Below, one piece after another: positions 1 through 9,074 of a stretch of 48,197 nt of DNA. This DNA is from Paenibacillus gallinarum. GTDB lineage: Bacteria; Bacillota; Bacilli; Paenibacillales; Paenibacillaceae. The translations under genes were made by a program, and so were the position numbers. Every line of letters begins with the position of its first letter. Position 1 is the stretch's first letter. The notes beneath the pieces were generated by a model. It made no database searches. It had not been told where the DNA came from and saw only the letters and a list, made by a program, of their open reading frames with translations. The stretch covers positions 1 to 48,197 of the forward strand of contig NZ_JACSQL010000021.1 of the NCBI RefSeq assembly GCF_014836635.1. Direction: 5' to 3'.

Positions 1-71
1 TTTAGCTCAGCTGGGAGAGCATCTGCCTTACAAGCAGAGGGTCGGGGGTTCGATCCCCTCAATCTCCACCA
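1..71 (+). tRNA. tRNA-Val (anticodon TAC), 5' end cut off
   Basis: The D-loop, anticodon arm with TAC, T-arm and a 3' acceptor strand with encoded CCA are all visible. The first six or seven bases of the acceptor stem lie outside the window. It opens a six-gene tRNA array. Confidence 0.93.
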
Positions 72-81
72 TATAAAATAT

Positions 82-155
<74 letters not shown>

Positions 156-166
156 TTGCAATACCT

Positions 167-243
167 GGAACTGTGGTGTAGAGGCCTAACATGCCTGCCT
201 GTCACGCAGGAGATCGCGGGTTCGAATCCCGTCAGTTCCGCCA
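167..243 (+). tRNA. tRNA-Asp (anticodon GTC)
   Basis: The cloverleaf has acceptor pairing GGAACTG/CAGTTCC, anticodon GTC, a canonical GGTTCGAATC T-arm and an encoded CCA end. Confidence 0.95.
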
Positions 244-330
244 TTTAACTATTTAATATGAAGATGAGTGATTTTATAAGAAGTGAGAATCAGATTTGTT
301 TTCACTTTATTATTATGTAACTCAATGTAT

Positions 331-403
<73 letters not shown>

Positions 404-414
404 CCTTTTATTTC

Positions 415-500
415 GGAGGATTAGCGAAGCGGCCAAACGCATCAGACTGTAAATCTGCTCCCTTACGGGTTCGGTGGTTCGAATCCATCATCCTCCACCA
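415..500 (+). tRNA. tRNA-Tyr (anticodon GTA)
   Basis: This is a class II tRNA with a long variable arm. The acceptor GGAGGAT pairs with ATCCTCC, the anticodon is GTA and CCA is encoded. Confidence 0.95.
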
Positions 501-507
501 GTTTTAC

Positions 508-580
508 GAGCCATTAGCTCAGTTGGTAGAGCACCTGACTTTTAATCAGGGTGTCGAAGGTTCGAGCCCTTCATGGCTCA
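508..580 (+). tRNA. tRNA-Lys (anticodon TTT)
   Basis: The acceptor GAGCCAT pairs with ATGGCTC, the anticodon is TTT and the T-arm is standard. CCA is not encoded. It is the last gene of the array before the terminator. Confidence 0.95.
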
Positions 581-587
581 TACGAAA

Positions 588-618
588 GTCACCAGTTCAT
601 ACTGGTGGCTTTTTTTGT
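588..618 (+). terminator. Rho-independent terminator of the tRNA array
   Basis: The stem GTCACCAGT / ACTGGTGGC with loop TCAT is followed by seven T residues, directly after tRNA-Lys. Confidence 0.85.
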
Positions 619-732
619 TGTATATTTTTTGAATCCTCTATAAGAACAAGAGGACAAACTTATGAATGGATTCCTTACTTCATTAAATAGCCGTTAAAGT
701 AGATGAATTTTATCAGTAGATACATAAAGAAT

Positions 733-762
733 TTGGTAGAGGTATACTTCCTGTATTATACT
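733..762 (+). promoter_or_regulatory. Possible SigA promoter of the PucR-like gene
   Basis: TTGGTA (733-738) and TATACT (757-762) are separated by 18 bases, about 65 bases before the start codon. No other feature is evident between the tRNA terminator and the gene. Confidence 0.4.
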
Positions 763-827
763 ATTTTTGTTGGGTTGGTATGAGTGTAAGAAATAGAAGG
801 CATTAGAGTAGACAATAAAGTCGTAAA

Positions 828-1958
828 GTGGTGGTCATCGTGGCGAATTATGAAGTACTGTTGCAAAAACTACAGGATATTCTTAACGTACCATTTCGAA
901 TAATTGAGGTTCCCATTAATAAACATACATTTATAAGAAATGATGAACCCTGTCATTCTTTTGAAGAAGGGGATTCATTATATTTTCACCTAGAAGCAGG
1001 CAAAGAAGATGGAATTCAGATGCTATTATCTGCACCGTCCCAGCATGTCGAAGCATCTGAAAGAGCACTCATTGAATGGATTATTTCATCACTGCATCAA
1101 AATTCAGGTACTACTGAAATTGCAAAAAATAAAGAGGTAAACTCAATAGAACAGCTGGGAAGCTGGATTCAGGAGAGTTTCGATAAGGATAAATCCATTC
1201 CTTTCCCTGAAGATCTTAGTGTGTATGAGAAACAGTTTACCAAAGGAATGATTCCTTTTTACCTGACGTATGAGGGAGCTCATGAATCTGGAATATCTCT
1301 TAAAGCTTTAAATAAACTACTCCAATCCTATTTTGATGGAAAGGTGCTCTTAGTACCATTAGAAGAAGATAGATGGTCTATATTAGCTGAATTAGGTTTA
1401 GTGTTGGATAATACCGATGAGGATATGGACCAAGTGGTTCTGCAGCAAAAAATGCAGCTTTCCATTGAAGAAGAGCTTGCTGCCTTTACGGATGGTCTTC
1501 ATGAGGTGATTGCAAATGAGTGGGTTGGAGTCTTTCATCTATCCGTAGCTAAACCTCTGTTCAATATTGTCTCCTTACCTCCTACGATCTCGTTTCTTAG
1601 AGAAATAACCGAACTCGGTAAAAAATTTAAAGTTGGCGAGCATGTTTATTTTCCATGGCAATTCCATTTCGAACGTTTGATCTATAGTATACCTGAGGAA
1701 GAGAGAGCGAATTACCTAAAAGGAATGAGTAACTCTTCGATCCTATTTGAGGATGAGACGATATCTACCTTAGAGACCTTCTTTCAAATGGACTGTAATG
1801 TTAGTGAAACGGCAAAACGTCTTTACATTCACCGTAATACTCTAATTTATCGCTTAGATAAGATAAAGCAAGAAACAGGTCTTGATGTGCGGACCTTTAA
1901 AGATGCAGTTTTGGTTAAGTTGACTCTCTTCATGTACAAAGTGACGAAAACCTCTTAA
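828..1958 (+). CDS. PucR/CdaR-like transcriptional regulator
   Basis: Probable DNA-binding regulator of 376 residues. The last 60 or so residues look like the PucR C-terminal helix-turn-helix: an acidic-aromatic helix, then NVSETAKRLYIHRNTLIYRL, then a short helix ending near the C-terminus. This domain is typical of PucR, CdaR and related regulators of sugar-acid or purine use. The N-terminal 300 residues show no domain I recognise, no signal peptide and no membrane segment, so the effector is unknown. The start is uncertain: GTG at 828, or GTG at 840 in the same frame. The next gene, 144 bases downstream on the same strand, is the sugar-ABC ATPase msmX, which makes a role in carbohydrate uptake control possible but unproven. 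The HTH call is firm; the function is inferred. Confidence 0.8.
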   Translation: MVVIVANYEVLLQKLQDILNVPFRIIEVPINKHTFIRNDEPCHSFEEGDSLYFHLEAGKEDGIQMLLSAPSQHVEASERALIEWIISSLHQNSGTTEIAKNKEVNSIEQLGSWIQESFDKDKSIPFPEDLSVYEKQFTKGMIPFYLTYEGAHESGISLKALNKLLQSYFDGKVLLVPLEEDRWSILAELGLVLDNTDEDMDQVVLQQKMQLSIEEELAAFTDGLHEVIANEWVGVFHLSVAKPLFNIVSLPPTISFLREITELGKKFKVGEHVYFPWQFHFERLIYSIPEEERANYLKGMSNSSILFEDETISTLETFFQMDCNVSETAKRLYIHRNTLIYRLDKIKQETGLDVRTFKDAVLVKLTLFMYKVTKTS

Positions 1959-2102
1959 TTTTTTTGTGTGAATTGTGCATAGTCACCACTAGGCTTTCCA
2001 GGTTATTATAAGAGAAGGAAATGAATTCGATTACATTGTATTATTATATGTTTGTATTCGCTTTCATTATTAAATCGAAATGATGCTGAGGAGGCAATAA
2101 TC

Positions 2103-3227
2103 ATGGCTGGTGTACGCTTAGAACATATTTACAAACAATATCCGGGTGCAGATAAAGCGACAGTTGTTGATATTAACTTAGATATTAAAGATAAAGAATT
2201 TCTCGTTCTGGTAGGTCCGTCCGGTTGTGGTAAATCTACAACACTTCGGATGATCGCTGGCCTTGAGGAAATCTCCGATGGCAAACTATATATTGGAGAT
2301 CGCGTTGTAAATGACGTAGCTCCTAAAGATCGTGATATCGCGATGGTATTCCAATCTTACGCTCTTTATCCACATATGAACGTTTATCAAAATATGGCGT
2401 TTGGTTTGAAACTTCGTAAAGTGAAAAAAGAAGAAATCGATAAGAGTGTTCGTGAAGCAGCTAGAATTCTTGATATCGAACATTTGCTGGATCGTAAACC
2501 AAAAGCTCTTTCCGGTGGTCAACGTCAGCGTGTAGCTTTGGGACGTGCTATCGTTCGTAACCCACAAGTTTTCTTGATGGATGAGCCGCTCTCTAACTTG
2601 GATGCGAAACTTCGTGGACAAATGCGTGCGGAAATTACTAAGCTCGCTAAACGTCTTGAAACGACTGTTATCTATGTAACGCATGACCAAATCGAAGCTA
2701 TGACGATGGGTGACCGTATCGTAGTAATGAAAGACGGATATATTCAACAAGCAGCTTCACCGGAAGAACTGTACAATCATCCTACAAACTTGTTTGTAGC
2801 TGGTTTCATTGGATCACCTACAATGAACTTTATCACTGGTAAATTGACGCAACAAGGTGAAAGCCTTCGCTTTGCGGCAGCTGGTCTAGATGTAGAAATT
2901 CCACAAGGTAAAGCACAAATTCTTAAAAACAAAGGTTATGCTGGCAAAGAAGTGATTCTGGGTGTTCGTCCAGAAGATATTCATGAAGAGCCAGTATTCT
3001 TGGAAGCTTCTCCACACACTGCTTTCACAGCTAAAGTAGATGTTAGTGAGAACCTTGGTCACGAATTGCTCTTGTACCTGAGCGGTGTAGGTAATGATGT
3101 AACGATCGCACGTGTTGATGGACGTTCGAATACTCGCGATGGTAACACCGTTAAAATGGCAATCGATATGAACAAAGTCCATATCTTTGATAAAGAAACA
3201 GAAGCAAACGTACTTGTTCTAGATTAA
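2103..3227 (+). CDS. msmX: Multi-sugar ABC transporter ATP-binding protein MsmX/UgpC type
   Basis: Cytoplasmic ATPase that powers carbohydrate importers of the CUT1 family. The 374 residues carry Walker A GPSGCGKST near residue 39, the Q-loop, the signature LSGGQRQR, Walker B VFLMDEP, the switch-region H in VTHDQ, and a C-terminal OB-fold regulatory region. Length is close to B. subtilis MsmX (about 365 residues). I chose ATG 2103 because GAGGAGG lies about nine bases upstream; an earlier in-frame start has no such site. The gene stands alone, without permease or binding protein, as expected for an ATPase shared among several transporters. The ABC operon at 39929-43161 lacks an ATPase and is a plausible client. 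A strong terminator follows. Confidence 0.95.
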   Translation: MAGVRLEHIYKQYPGADKATVVDINLDIKDKEFLVLVGPSGCGKSTTLRMIAGLEEISDGKLYIGDRVVNDVAPKDRDIAMVFQSYALYPHMNVYQNMAFGLKLRKVKKEEIDKSVREAARILDIEHLLDRKPKALSGGQRQRVALGRAIVRNPQVFLMDEPLSNLDAKLRGQMRAEITKLAKRLETTVIYVTHDQIEAMTMGDRIVVMKDGYIQQAASPEELYNHPTNLFVAGFIGSPTMNFITGKLTQQGESLRFAAAGLDVEIPQGKAQILKNKGYAGKEVILGVRPEDIHEEPVFLEASPHTAFTAKVDVSENLGHELLLYLSGVGNDVTIARVDGRSNTRDGNTVKMAIDMNKVHIFDKETEANVLVLD

Positions 3228-3247
3228 TACGAGTATAATGCACCAAT

Positions 3248-3290
3248 AAAAGGGGTTGTCAGGCTTTTCTAAAGCCAGGCAGCCCCTTTT
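3248..3290 (+). terminator. Terminator after msmX
   Basis: A long stem with AAAAGGGG at its foot pairs with CCCCTTTT, with an inner GGCTT/AAGCC hairpin, 20 bases after the msmX stop. Confidence 0.85.
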
Positions 3291-3331
3291 CAACTTCATA
3301 GGTACTACCTGTAAGTAGACCTTACCGAACA

Positions 3332-3360
3332 TTGCAATCGGCTTCATTTTCCGATACGAT
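3332..3360 (+). promoter_or_regulatory. SigA-type promoter of the hprK operon
   Basis: TTGCAA (3332-3337) and TACGAT (3355-3360) are separated by exactly 17 bases, about 108 bases upstream of hprK. Confidence 0.55.
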
Positions 3361-3468
3361 GAGTACAATGACAATCAGGTTAATATAGATAGAGAACTGT
3401 ACATAATAGTGGCAACACTTTCTCTTAGAATCCGCGTTATATTTGCCGTACCGAAAGGAAGATACAAT

Positions 3469-4407
3469 ATGGCTAAAAAAGTAAAAGTATCCCAACTTGT
3501 TAATGAATTTCAAATGGAAGTTGTCTCTGGTGAAAATGGTTTGAAAAGACCGATCACTGTAGATGATTTGAACAGACCTGGCCTGGAGATGGCAGGATAT
3601 TTTGAATATTACCCATCAGAACGGGTACAGTTGCTAGGAAGAACTGAACTCGCTTTTGTTAAGATGTTGCCCGAGAAAGAACGTCGGGAACGCATGGAAG
3701 GTTTGTGTCACGAAGAAACACCTTGTATTGTTGTCACTCGTGGACTTGATGTTCCTCAAGAATTAATTGATATCAGTAACGAGAGAGATCTCCCTGTACT
3801 GCGTAGTACGATGGCTACGACAATTCTATCAAGCCGTATTACTGGGTTCCTCGAAGGGAAATTGGCTCCAACAACTACGATTCATGGCGTTCTTTGCGAC
3901 GTATATGGTATCGGTCTATTAATTACGGGAAGCAGTGGAATTGGTAAAAGTGAGGCTGCTTTGGAGCTTGTTAAACGTGGCCACCGTCTTGTTGCCGATG
4001 ATGCGGTAGAGATTAGTCAAACATCAGACAATCAATTACACGGGACAGCACCAGAACTCATTCGTCATCTGCTCGAAATTCGGGGTGTCGGAATTATTAA
4101 TGTTATGACCCTATTTGGAGTAGGTGCCATCCGTAATCATAAAAGAATTACACTCGTTGTCCGCCTAGAAGCTTGGCAGCAGGATAAGCAATATGACCGT
4201 CTTGGTCTTGATGAAGAGACGACTCGAATTATTGATACAGATGTTCCACTCGTTACCATTCCGGTACGCCCAGGTCGTAACCTTGGGGTTATCATTGAAG
4301 TGGCAGCGATGAATTTCCGTCTGAAACGGATGGGTGTAAATGCTGCGCTGCAATTTACGAATAAGCTGACGGCTACTATTGCTGAAGATAACGATGATAT
4401 GGACTAA
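3469..4407 (+). CDS. hprK: HPr kinase/phosphorylase
   Basis: Bifunctional enzyme that phosphorylates and dephosphorylates Ser46 of HPr and Crh in response to glycolytic intermediates, the central sensor of carbon catabolite repression in Firmicutes. Its 312 residues match the family length (B. subtilis 310). The N-terminal HPrK domain is followed by a P-loop GSSGIGKS (residues 154-161) and the family signature around LEIRGVGIINV (about 203-213). ATG 3469 is chosen because GAAAGGAAG lies just upstream and the N-terminus MAKKVKVSQLV fits the family; the longer ORF start at 3409 adds an atypical extension. It heads an operon with lgt, ppaX and yvoF, the B. subtilis order without yvoD. Its likely substrate is encoded at 23364-23633. 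Confidence 0.97.
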   Translation: MAKKVKVSQLVNEFQMEVVSGENGLKRPITVDDLNRPGLEMAGYFEYYPSERVQLLGRTELAFVKMLPEKERRERMEGLCHEETPCIVVTRGLDVPQELIDISNERDLPVLRSTMATTILSSRITGFLEGKLAPTTTIHGVLCDVYGIGLLITGSSGIGKSEAALELVKRGHRLVADDAVEISQTSDNQLHGTAPELIRHLLEIRGVGIINVMTLFGVGAIRNHKRITLVVRLEAWQQDKQYDRLGLDEETTRIIDTDVPLVTIPVRPGRNLGVIIEVAAMNFRLKRMGVNAALQFTNKLTATIAEDNDDMD

Positions 4408-4510
4408 AGCTTTAAGTTAAACTGAGGAACGTAAACAGAGTCTAATCTTTTAATAGAGGATGTAACAAACTAGCTTTGGTTATATTATCAACGAAACAGG
4501 GAGTGGGTAG

Positions 4511-5533
4511 ATGGGTACCTTATTACTTGATCCGATTGCATTTTCTATCGGTTCGCTCAGTGTCCATTGGTATGGACTAATCTTGGGGTCTGCAGCCATT
4601 GTCGGTCTGCTGCTCGCAATACAGGAGGGGAAACGTTTTGGAATCCCCTCTGATTTTTTCATGGATTTATTGCTTCTCGGTGTTCCTTCTGCTATTATCG
4701 GAGCACGAATTTACTATGTAGCATTCACGTGGGATGACTATAAGGATAACTTCTGGGATGTATTTAAAATCTGGAATGGCGGTATTGCCATTTACGGAGC
4801 ACTAATTGGTGCTATTATCTGTGCTTTTTTCTATTTTAGGCATAAAGGTTATAATTTCTGGCGTATTGTGGATATTTGTGCGCCCTCTCTTATTATTGGA
4901 CAGGCAATTGGTCGCTGGGGGAACTTCGTCAATCAGGAAGCATACGGCGGACCTGTAGAAGAGTCTTTCCTTAGAAATACACTGCATCTTCCTGACTTTA
5001 TTGTGAACCAAATGAATGTTCAGGGTACATTTCATCACCCAACATTTTTATATGAATCTCTCTGGAATATCGTAGGACTTATTTTACTTCTCGTTTTACG
5101 TCGTCAAAAATTTATGCGTGCAGGGGAGTTATTCCTGTCCTATTTCATATGGTATTCCATCGGTCGCTTTTTTATCGAAGCACTGCGTACAGATAGTCTC
5201 GGATTCCAAGGGCCAGAGTGGCTTGCTTCCATCGTAAATGCTTTATGGTCTCCTATGACAGCTATGGGCTTTGAACTGGGGTATTTAGACCCTGCTTATG
5301 GAAATCTCCGTATATCACAAGTTTTATCAATCTTAATTATTATAGTCGCTATCATCCTCATTGTAGTAAGGCGCATAACAGGCGCTTCAAAAGAACGTTA
5401 TATGGACCCGATTGTATCCAGTAAGACTCCTACAGATGGTGGTAGTGACAACGTTTCAGAACTAGAACGAAAAAAAGATCGCAGAGATGAGTCATCTTCT
5501 ATCGGTTCTGGTACTGATCAGAAAAAGGAGTAA
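4511..5533 (+). CDS. lgt: Prolipoprotein diacylglyceryl transferase
   Basis: Membrane enzyme that transfers diacylglycerol from phosphatidylglycerol to the lipobox cysteine of prolipoproteins. Several hydrophobic segments are visible, together with the Lgt signature GRWGNFVNQE at residues 134-143 and the conserved YESLWN region. The 340-residue length exceeds the B. subtilis enzyme (about 270). The excess is a hydrophilic C-terminal tail of roughly 50 residues rich in Asp, Ser and Lys after the last membrane span. ATG 4511 follows GGGAGTGG. The gene lies between hprK and ppaX and is probably cotranscribed. A client in this window is the binding lipoprotein at 39929. Confidence 0.96.
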   Translation: MGTLLLDPIAFSIGSLSVHWYGLILGSAAIVGLLLAIQEGKRFGIPSDFFMDLLLLGVPSAIIGARIYYVAFTWDDYKDNFWDVFKIWNGGIAIYGALIGAIICAFFYFRHKGYNFWRIVDICAPSLIIGQAIGRWGNFVNQEAYGGPVEESFLRNTLHLPDFIVNQMNVQGTFHHPTFLYESLWNIVGLILLLVLRRQKFMRAGELFLSYFIWYSIGRFFIEALRTDSLGFQGPEWLASIVNALWSPMTAMGFELGYLDPAYGNLRISQVLSILIIIVAIILIVVRRITGASKERYMDPIVSSKTPTDGGSDNVSELERKKDRRDESSSIGSGTDQKKE

Positions 5534-5551
5534 TAAAGGAGCAATAGTTAA

Positions 5552-6193
5552 ATGATTAAAACGGTTTTATTTGATCTAGATGGCACGATTATCGACACGA
5601 ATGAGCTGATTATCAGTTCTTTTATCCATGTTTTAAATGAGCTCGGTCCGGGCGCACTCTCTAGAGAAGAAATTATTCCTCATATGGGAGGCACACTTGA
5701 GCAACAAATGCAGGCATTTACCGGCAAACCTGATGTAGCAGAATATGTTACAGGATACCGTGCCTACAACTCCGTTCATCATGATGATATGGTAAAGCCT
5801 TTTCCGGGTGTGATGGATGTAGTGAAGAAACTTCACGAGCAAGGGATTCGTATGGGTGTAGTTACGACAAAAATAAGACCAAGCACACTTCGAGTATTGG
5901 AACAGTTCGACCTTCTGAAATATATGGAGACCATCGTAACTGTATCAGATGTAACTCATCCAAAGCCGCATCCAGAACCGGTTCTTACTGCGGTAGAGCA
6001 GCTTCAGGTGAATCCATCGGAGACGCTAATGGTAGGAGATAGTCCAGTGGACATTCAGTCCGCCAAAGCAGCCGGCGTTAAGGCAGCAGGTGTAGCTTGG
6101 TCCCTAAAAGGGGAAGCAAAGCTTAGAGAGTATGGCCCTGATTATATTTTGCATGATATGCATGACATTCTTACTCTGACCAAGAAGGAGTAG
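5552..6193 (+). CDS. ppaX: Pyrophosphatase PpaX (HAD family)
   Basis: HAD-superfamily phosphohydrolase. The B. subtilis homologue hydrolyses inorganic pyrophosphate released when HPr kinase/phosphorylase dephosphorylates Ser-P-HPr. The protein has 213 residues (family about 216). Motif I is FDLDGT with Asp8 and Asp10, motif II lies in VVTTK, and motif III/IV is KPHPEP followed by GDSPVDI. A helical cap domain fills residues 15-80. It starts 18 bases after lgt with AAGGAG in the spacer, so it is cotranscribed with hprK and lgt, which supports this identity over generic HAD phosphatases such as phosphoglycolate phosphatase. Confidence 0.9.
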   Translation: MIKTVLFDLDGTIIDTNELIISSFIHVLNELGPGALSREEIIPHMGGTLEQQMQAFTGKPDVAEYVTGYRAYNSVHHDDMVKPFPGVMDVVKKLHEQGIRMGVVTTKIRPSTLRVLEQFDLLKYMETIVTVSDVTHPKPHPEPVLTAVEQLQVNPSETLMVGDSPVDIQSAKAAGVKAAGVAWSLKGEAKLREYGPDYILHDMHDILTLTKKE

Positions 6194-6201
6194 TAAATAC
6201 T

Positions 6202-6711
6202 GTGAGGAAGCTGGAACGTTATCCCGTTGAAGAGCAGAATGCACTATGGCATATATATCGAACGGTCAGTCCCTTTAAAGGGGTTCGTAACTTCGTTTGG
6301 GTGCAGCTAGCAAGATATTGTCCCATCTTACCTTTGAAAAACTGGATTTACAAAAGCCGTCTTCGCATGGAAGTAGGAGATCATACGGCATTTGCACTGA
6401 TGGTGATGGTTGATGTGTTTTTCCCAGAACGAATCCATGTTGGAACGAATTCGGTAATAGGGTATAATACAACGATTCTGGCACATGAGTATCTCATTCA
6501 TGAGTATCGACTGGGTGATGTATGGATTGGCGATAACGTCCTAATTGGTGCGAACACGACGATTTTGCCTGGAATAACCATTGGGGACGGAGCAGTTGTA
6601 GCCGCAGGTTCTGTTGTTCATAAAAATGTGGCTGCAGGGGCTTTTGTCGGGGGTAATCCTTTGAGAGAACTCGGTTCTCAACGAGAAAGTGGAAGCAATA
6701 CATTACACTAA
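6202..6711 (+). CDS. yvoF: Hexapeptide-repeat acetyltransferase, YvoF type
   Basis: Predicted acyltransferase with a left-handed beta-helix built from isoleucine-patch hexapeptide repeats, visible in the C-terminal half (VWIGDNVLIG, TTILPGITIGDGAVVAAGSVV). Length is 169 residues, like B. subtilis YvoF. The GTG start at 6202 lies eight bases after the ppaX stop, with AAGGAG in the end of ppaX, so translation is probably coupled. Its position as last gene of the hprK operon matches B. subtilis. The acceptor substrate is unknown. A strong terminator follows. Confidence 0.88.
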   Translation: MRKLERYPVEEQNALWHIYRTVSPFKGVRNFVWVQLARYCPILPLKNWIYKSRLRMEVGDHTAFALMVMVDVFFPERIHVGTNSVIGYNTTILAHEYLIHEYRLGDVWIGDNVLIGANTTILPGITIGDGAVVAAGSVVHKNVAAGAFVGGNPLRELGSQRESGSNTLH

Positions 6712-6749
6712 GAGTTCTTCTTTACATCCAAAAAGAATAGAAATCATGG

Positions 6750-6778
6750 AAGACCGCTAATAGAGCGGTCTTTTTTTT
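6750..6778 (+). terminator. Terminator of the hprK operon
   Basis: A perfect stem AGACCGCT / AGCGGTCT with loop AATAG is followed by eight or more T residues. Confidence 0.92.
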
Positions 6779-6842
6779 GTTATATAACCCTTTTATTCAA
6801 ATCAATGGGCATAAATACAGGAGTTTAGAAGAAGACAAAGAA

Positions 6843-6872
6843 TTGACGATAAAAGGGAAAGCATGGTAAGAT
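6843..6872 (+). promoter_or_regulatory. SigA-type promoter of the his operon
   Basis: TTGACG (6843-6848) and TAAGAT (6867-6872) have an 18-base spacer. The leader up to hisZ is about 105 bases. I could not recognise a T-box motif or a His-rich leader peptide in it. Confidence 0.5.
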
Positions 6873-6982
6873 ACCGAATAATACTTTAATTTGTTAGATT
6901 GGTAGCACTTTAATGCAATAAAGATTGTGGATGCTAAATCCGGTGTGAAAGTTAGGAACTATAGATGCAGAGGTGAACAGAA

Positions 6983-8203
6983 ATGACCAAACCAAAAGGT
7001 TTTGAAAAGCCAGCCGGTGTACGTGATTACCTTCCTCATGTCGTAGATAAGCTGAGACGGATTGAACATAAAGTGCTGGAATGTATGAGTAGCTGGGGAT
7101 ATCGTCAAATTATTACCCCTTCAATGGAATATTACGATACCGTTGGTGTAGCTAGCTCAACGTCTGATCAGAAACTGTTTAAGTTGTTAAACAACCGGGG
7201 AACGACACTTGTACTCCGTTCGGATATGACAGCGCCAATTGCGAGAGTAGTCTCTTCTATGCTAAAGGACGAGAAGTTGCCTTTACGTCTTTCATACCAT
7301 GCGAATGTATTTCGTGCAATTGAAGAAGAAGCAGGACGTGAAGCAGAGTTCTTTCAAACAGGTGTAGAACTGGTCGGTGATGATTCTCCGGAAGCAGACG
7401 CTGAGGTTGTAGCTCTAGCTATCAGTTCGCTTCAGGCAGCTGGAGTTGCTTCTTTTAAAATAGCTATGGGTCATGTCGGTTTCTTGAATGGTTTACTCGG
7501 TGAGATTATTCCAGGGGAAGTAGATTTGCAAGAAGAACTAAAAGCCGTACTACTTAAGCGTGACTATGTAGGTTACCGAGAGAAAATAGAAGGTTTGTCC
7601 TTGTCGTCAGAGCAAAAAGAACGACTTGAGTCTATTTTACGTCTGCGGGGCGGAAAAGAAATAGGTGAGCGTGCTGAATCATTGATCTCAAGTGAAGAAG
7701 CGCGAAATTCAGTGCAACATCTTTGCGCGGTGTGGGAAGTGCTCGAAGCTTATGGAGTATCCGAACATGTACTGATCGATTTAACGATGCTTGGCGATTT
7801 TTCATACTACACAGGAATGACGTTTGAGGGTTATGCATCAGAACTTGGATTCCCGGTATGCAGCGGAGGCAGGTATGACAAGTTGCTGAAACAGTTTGGT
7901 AAAGACATCCCCGCGACGGGTTTTGCAATAAAGACAAACCGCATTATTGATGGAGTGCAAGGAATTCGAGCAGAGCAGCCGCTTCCTGTACTTATTGAAT
8001 ATACGAAGGAACACCGAGTAGAGGCTTTGTCTCAAGCATTGCAGCTTCGAACGGAAGGCCGGACCGTAGTAACCAGACTCATGCAAAGAGTAGAGGATCG
8101 TTATCACCAAGGCGTGGATACAAATGAGCAGGGAAATAACTGTGCAGTGTCTACCCTCCAAGGAAAGTATGAAAAAGTGTACACATACAGCAGTCCAATA
8201 TAG
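6983..8203 (+). CDS. hisZ: ATP phosphoribosyltransferase regulatory subunit
   Basis: Catalytically inactive paralogue of histidyl-tRNA synthetase that forms a complex with short HisG and makes it active and histidine-sensitive. Its 406 residues show the class II synthetase fold: motif 2-like region around LRSDMTAPIAR and motif 3-like region VCSGGRYDKLLKQFG. ATG 6983 follows AGAGGTGAA. The C-terminal 80 residues correspond to a shortened anticodon-binding-like segment, normal for HisZ and unlike true HisRS. Next to a 211-residue HisG the assignment is secure. It is the first gene of the his cluster. Confidence 0.95.
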   Translation: MTKPKGFEKPAGVRDYLPHVVDKLRRIEHKVLECMSSWGYRQIITPSMEYYDTVGVASSTSDQKLFKLLNNRGTTLVLRSDMTAPIARVVSSMLKDEKLPLRLSYHANVFRAIEEEAGREAEFFQTGVELVGDDSPEADAEVVALAISSLQAAGVASFKIAMGHVGFLNGLLGEIIPGEVDLQEELKAVLLKRDYVGYREKIEGLSLSSEQKERLESILRLRGGKEIGERAESLISSEEARNSVQHLCAVWEVLEAYGVSEHVLIDLTMLGDFSYYTGMTFEGYASELGFPVCSGGRYDKLLKQFGKDIPATGFAIKTNRIIDGVQGIRAEQPLPVLIEYTKEHRVEALSQALQLRTEGRTVVTRLMQRVEDRYHQGVDTNEQGNNCAVSTLQGKYEKVYTYSSPI

Positions 8204-8238
8204 GTTGTGTAACATCAAATAAGAAAGGAGCAAGGCAT

Positions 8239-8874
8239 ATGAGTGAGATTTTAAAAGTAGCGATGCCTAAAGGGCGAATCTATAAAAAAGCGTCTCAATT
8301 ATTCCGCGCAGCAGGCATATACATTCCCGAGGATATTGATGATACAAGAAAGCTCGTTATTCCTATTCCAGAAGCGTCCTTAGAGTTCATTATGGCGAAG
8401 CCCGTTGATGTTCCTACGTACGTAGAATACGGAGCGGCTGATATCGGGATTGTGGGTAAAGATGTGCTTCTGGAAGAAAATCGGGACGTATACGAACTGC
8501 TCGATCTTGGTATCGCCAGATGTCGTATGTCTGTCATCGGGTTACCTGATTGGGAGCCGGGCATCAGGCAGAGAGTAGCGACGAAATATCCGAATGTGGC
8601 TTCGCAATATTTTCGTGAGCAGGGGCAACAAGTAGAAGTTATTAAACTAAATGGATCGATTGAACTTGCGCCGCTAATTGGCCTAGCCGATCGAATTGTG
8701 GATATGGTAGAGACTGGGCAGACGTTAAAAGAGAACGGTCTTATTGAACTTGATAGCATGTTTGATATTACAAGTCGTTTGATTGCCAACCGAGTTAGTT
8801 ATCGTATGAAAAATGATCAAATTCAAGGAATTTGTGATTCGTTACAACAAGTCATTAATGCAGCGGCAAGGTAA
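8239..8874 (+). CDS. hisG: ATP phosphoribosyltransferase catalytic subunit (short form)
   Basis: First and committed step of histidine synthesis: condenses ATP and PRPP to phosphoribosyl-ATP. It is the short HisG form (211 residues) without the C-terminal regulatory domain of long HisG, and so depends on HisZ, encoded just upstream. It shows the N-terminal VAMPKGRIYKKA, the GAADIGIVGKDVL region and the PRPP-binding segment around DRIVDMVETGQTLKENGL. The ATG is preceded by AAGAAAGGAG. PRPP could come from the synthetase gene at 15008. Confidence 0.97.
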   Translation: MSEILKVAMPKGRIYKKASQLFRAAGIYIPEDIDDTRKLVIPIPEASLEFIMAKPVDVPTYVEYGAADIGIVGKDVLLEENRDVYELLDLGIARCRMSVIGLPDWEPGIRQRVATKYPNVASQYFREQGQQVEVIKLNGSIELAPLIGLADRIVDMVETGQTLKENGLIELDSMFDITSRLIANRVSYRMKNDQIQGICDSLQQVINAAAR

Positions 8875-9074
8875 TGGCGTAATTGCCTGAGGGCAGGAAT
8901 GCAGGTCCATAGAGGCTAAGCCTAATAATGAAGATGATAAACAAACAAAATTATTAGAGTCAAAGTAGTTTAGATAAAAGACCATGATAACGGAATGTAA
9001 TGGGGTTTTTAGCATCTATGAAGGTGCATTTCTGCTCGTAGAAGATATTACTCAAAGATAGGGAGTGGAGTGAG

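Noticed and set aside
6873..6982. T-box riboswitch or His leader peptide before hisZ
   Set aside because: I could not find the T-box core sequence, a specifier hairpin or a run of His codons. The leader is only about 105 bases.
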